DNA from: an uncultured Pseudoxanthomonas sp.
GTDB lineage: Bacteria; Pseudomonadota; Gammaproteobacteria; Xanthomonadales; Xanthomonadaceae
NCBI GenBank assembly: GCA_937975725.1
Contig: CALJUL010000086.1
Coordinates: 1 to 34,318 of the forward strand
Direction of reading: 5' to 3'
Length of the DNA stretch: 34,318 nt
The position numbers were made by a program, and so were the translations under genes. Every line of letters starts with the position of its first letter. Positions within the stretch are counted from its first letter, which is position 1. The notes under the pieces are model-generated. The model was given only the letters and a program-made list of their open reading frames with translations, was not told where the DNA came from and ran no database searches. This document shows positions 33,630 to 34,318 of the stretch, one piece after another.

Positions 33630-33675
33630 GGTAACGCGGAAGCGCGCCGCGGCCGGGGCCGCGCGCGGTGCTGCG

Positions 33676-34318
33676 TCAGTTGGCGTAGTACAACTGGTAT
33701 TCCAGCGGGTGGGTCGCCGCGCGGAACTTGGTCACTTCCTGCATCTTCAGCGCGATGTAGGCATCGATGAAGTCGTCGCTCATCACGCCGCCGGCCTTGA
33801 GGAAGTCGCGGTCCTTGTCCAGCGCTTCCAGCGCCTGGTCCAGGCTGGAGCAGACCTGCGGGATGTTCTTCTCCTCTTCCGGCGGCAGGTCGTACAGGTC
33901 CTTGTCCGACGGCGCGCCCGGGTCGATCTGGTTCTTGATGCCGTCCAGGCCGGCCATCATCAGCGCGGTGAAGGTCAGGTAGCCGGACTGCAGCGGATCG
34001 GGGAAGCGGATCTCGATGCGGCGCGCCTTCGGGTTGGACACCCACGGGATGCGGCACGAGGCCGAGCGGTTGCGCGCCGAGTAGGCCAGCATCACCGGCG
34101 CCTCGAAGCCCGGCACCAGGCGCTTGTAGCTGTTGGTGCCGGAGTTGGCGAAGGCGTTGATGGCGCGGGCGTGCTTGAAGATGCCGCCGATGTACCACAG
34201 CGCGGTCTGCGACAGGCCGCCGTAGCCGTCGCCGGAGAACAGGTTGGCGCCGCCCTTGGCCAGCGACTGGTGCACGTGCATGCCGCTGCCGTTGTCGCCG
34301 ACGATGGGCTTGGGCATG
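33676..34318 (-). CDS. glnA: Glutamine synthetase type I, C-terminal part (cut by window edge)
   Basis: The last 213 codons of the enzyme that makes glutamine from glutamate and ammonia. Visible are the active-site segment DNGSGMHVHQSL, NSYKRLVPGFEAP, RIEIRFPDP, and the adenylylation region DLYDLPPEE with its target Tyr. This indicates a GSI-beta enzyme controlled by GlnE. The C-terminus LEYQLYYAN is normal for the family. The start and promoter lie beyond base 34318. Gene order glnA-glnK-amtB-ntrB-ntrC puts the whole nitrogen-response circuit together. Confidence 0.97.
   Translation of the reverse strand, partial: MPKPIVGDNGSGMHVHQSLAKGGANLFSGDGYGGLSQTALWYIGGIFKHARAINAFANSGTNSYKRLVPGFEAPVMLAYSARNRSASCRIPWVSNPKARRIEIRFPDPLQSGYLTFTALMMAGLDGIKNQIDPGAPSDKDLYDLPPEEEKNIPQVCSSLDQALEALDKDRDFLKAGGVMSDDFIDAYIALKMQEVTKFRAATHPLEYQLYYAN

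Larger units (their letters stand above)
33303..33675. promoter_or_regulatory. Structured glnA-glnK intergenic region
   Basis: This 373-nt gap contains, in leftward order, a 16-bp hairpin, a 43-codon ORF with a strong ribosome-binding site, an NtrC-like palindrome inside that ORF, and a second hairpin just before glnK. No sigma-54 element (TGGCAC-N5-TTGCA) was recognised. The glnA gene upstream may read through into glnK, subject to these elements. Confidence 0.55.

Overview
The window is a high-GC (roughly two-thirds G+C, by eye), densely packed gammaproteobacterial chromosome segment. Several features point to the Xanthomonadaceae/Lysobacteraceae (Xanthomonas, Stenotrophomonas, Pseudoxanthomonas, Lysobacter): three large TonB-dependent receptors in a row, one of them Oar-like; an Ax21-family outer-membrane protein; a hemD-hemX-hemY cluster; and a glnA-glnK-amtB-ntrB-ntrC cluster. 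The genus cannot be fixed from this sequence. No tRNA, rRNA, CRISPR array or complete insertion sequence was seen.

Region 1 (1-15924) reads as one functional locus for capturing and degrading peptidoglycan stem peptides. Leftward genes encode two tandem TonB-dependent receptors (the first cut by the window edge), an AmiD-like lipoprotein amidase, a large Oar-like receptor and a secreted transglutaminase-fold protein. Rightward, as a tightly overlapping operon, are a secreted NlpC/P60 endopeptidase, an L-Ala-D/L-Glu epimerase, an RpiR-family regulator, a lipoprotein of the YkuD (L,D-transpeptidase) fold and a divergent DAACS-family symporter. The NlpC/P60-epimerase pair matches the logic of Bacillus ykfC-ykfB. 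Two AT-rich promoter regions, upstream of receptor 2 and in the divergent centre of the locus, carry the same paired motif with the same 31-nt spacing. They are the best candidates for operators of the RpiR regulator. In that regulator the usual phosphosugar-binding serines are altered, and in the symporter the residues that define acidic amino-acid and sodium binding are altered. Both changes suggest the system is tuned to a peptide ligand.

Region 2 (15925-17790) is a transition zone: a strong hairpin, a stand-alone IS5-OrfA-like gene, the ax21-like gene and two intrinsic terminators. Region 3 (17791-24037) is housekeeping: gpsA, secB and a YibN-like rhodanese, a small secreted protein, a YiiD-type thioesterase, then hemD-hemX-hemY on the opposite strand. 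Region 4 (24051-28836) holds a DUF4349 lipoprotein, a membrane-anchored unknown, a FadI-like thiolase, a cytosolic unknown, a REP-type inverted doublet and a lipoprotein Cu/Zn superoxide dismutase.

Region 5 (28926-34318) is the nitrogen-control cluster, all leftward: glnA (partial), glnK, amtB, ntrB, ntrC. The glnA-glnK gap is unusually structured. It has a 16-bp perfect hairpin, a 43-codon ORF with a strong ribosome-binding site, a second hairpin and an NtrC-like half-site pair. A near-consensus NtrC box abuts the ntrB start codon, suggesting autoregulation.
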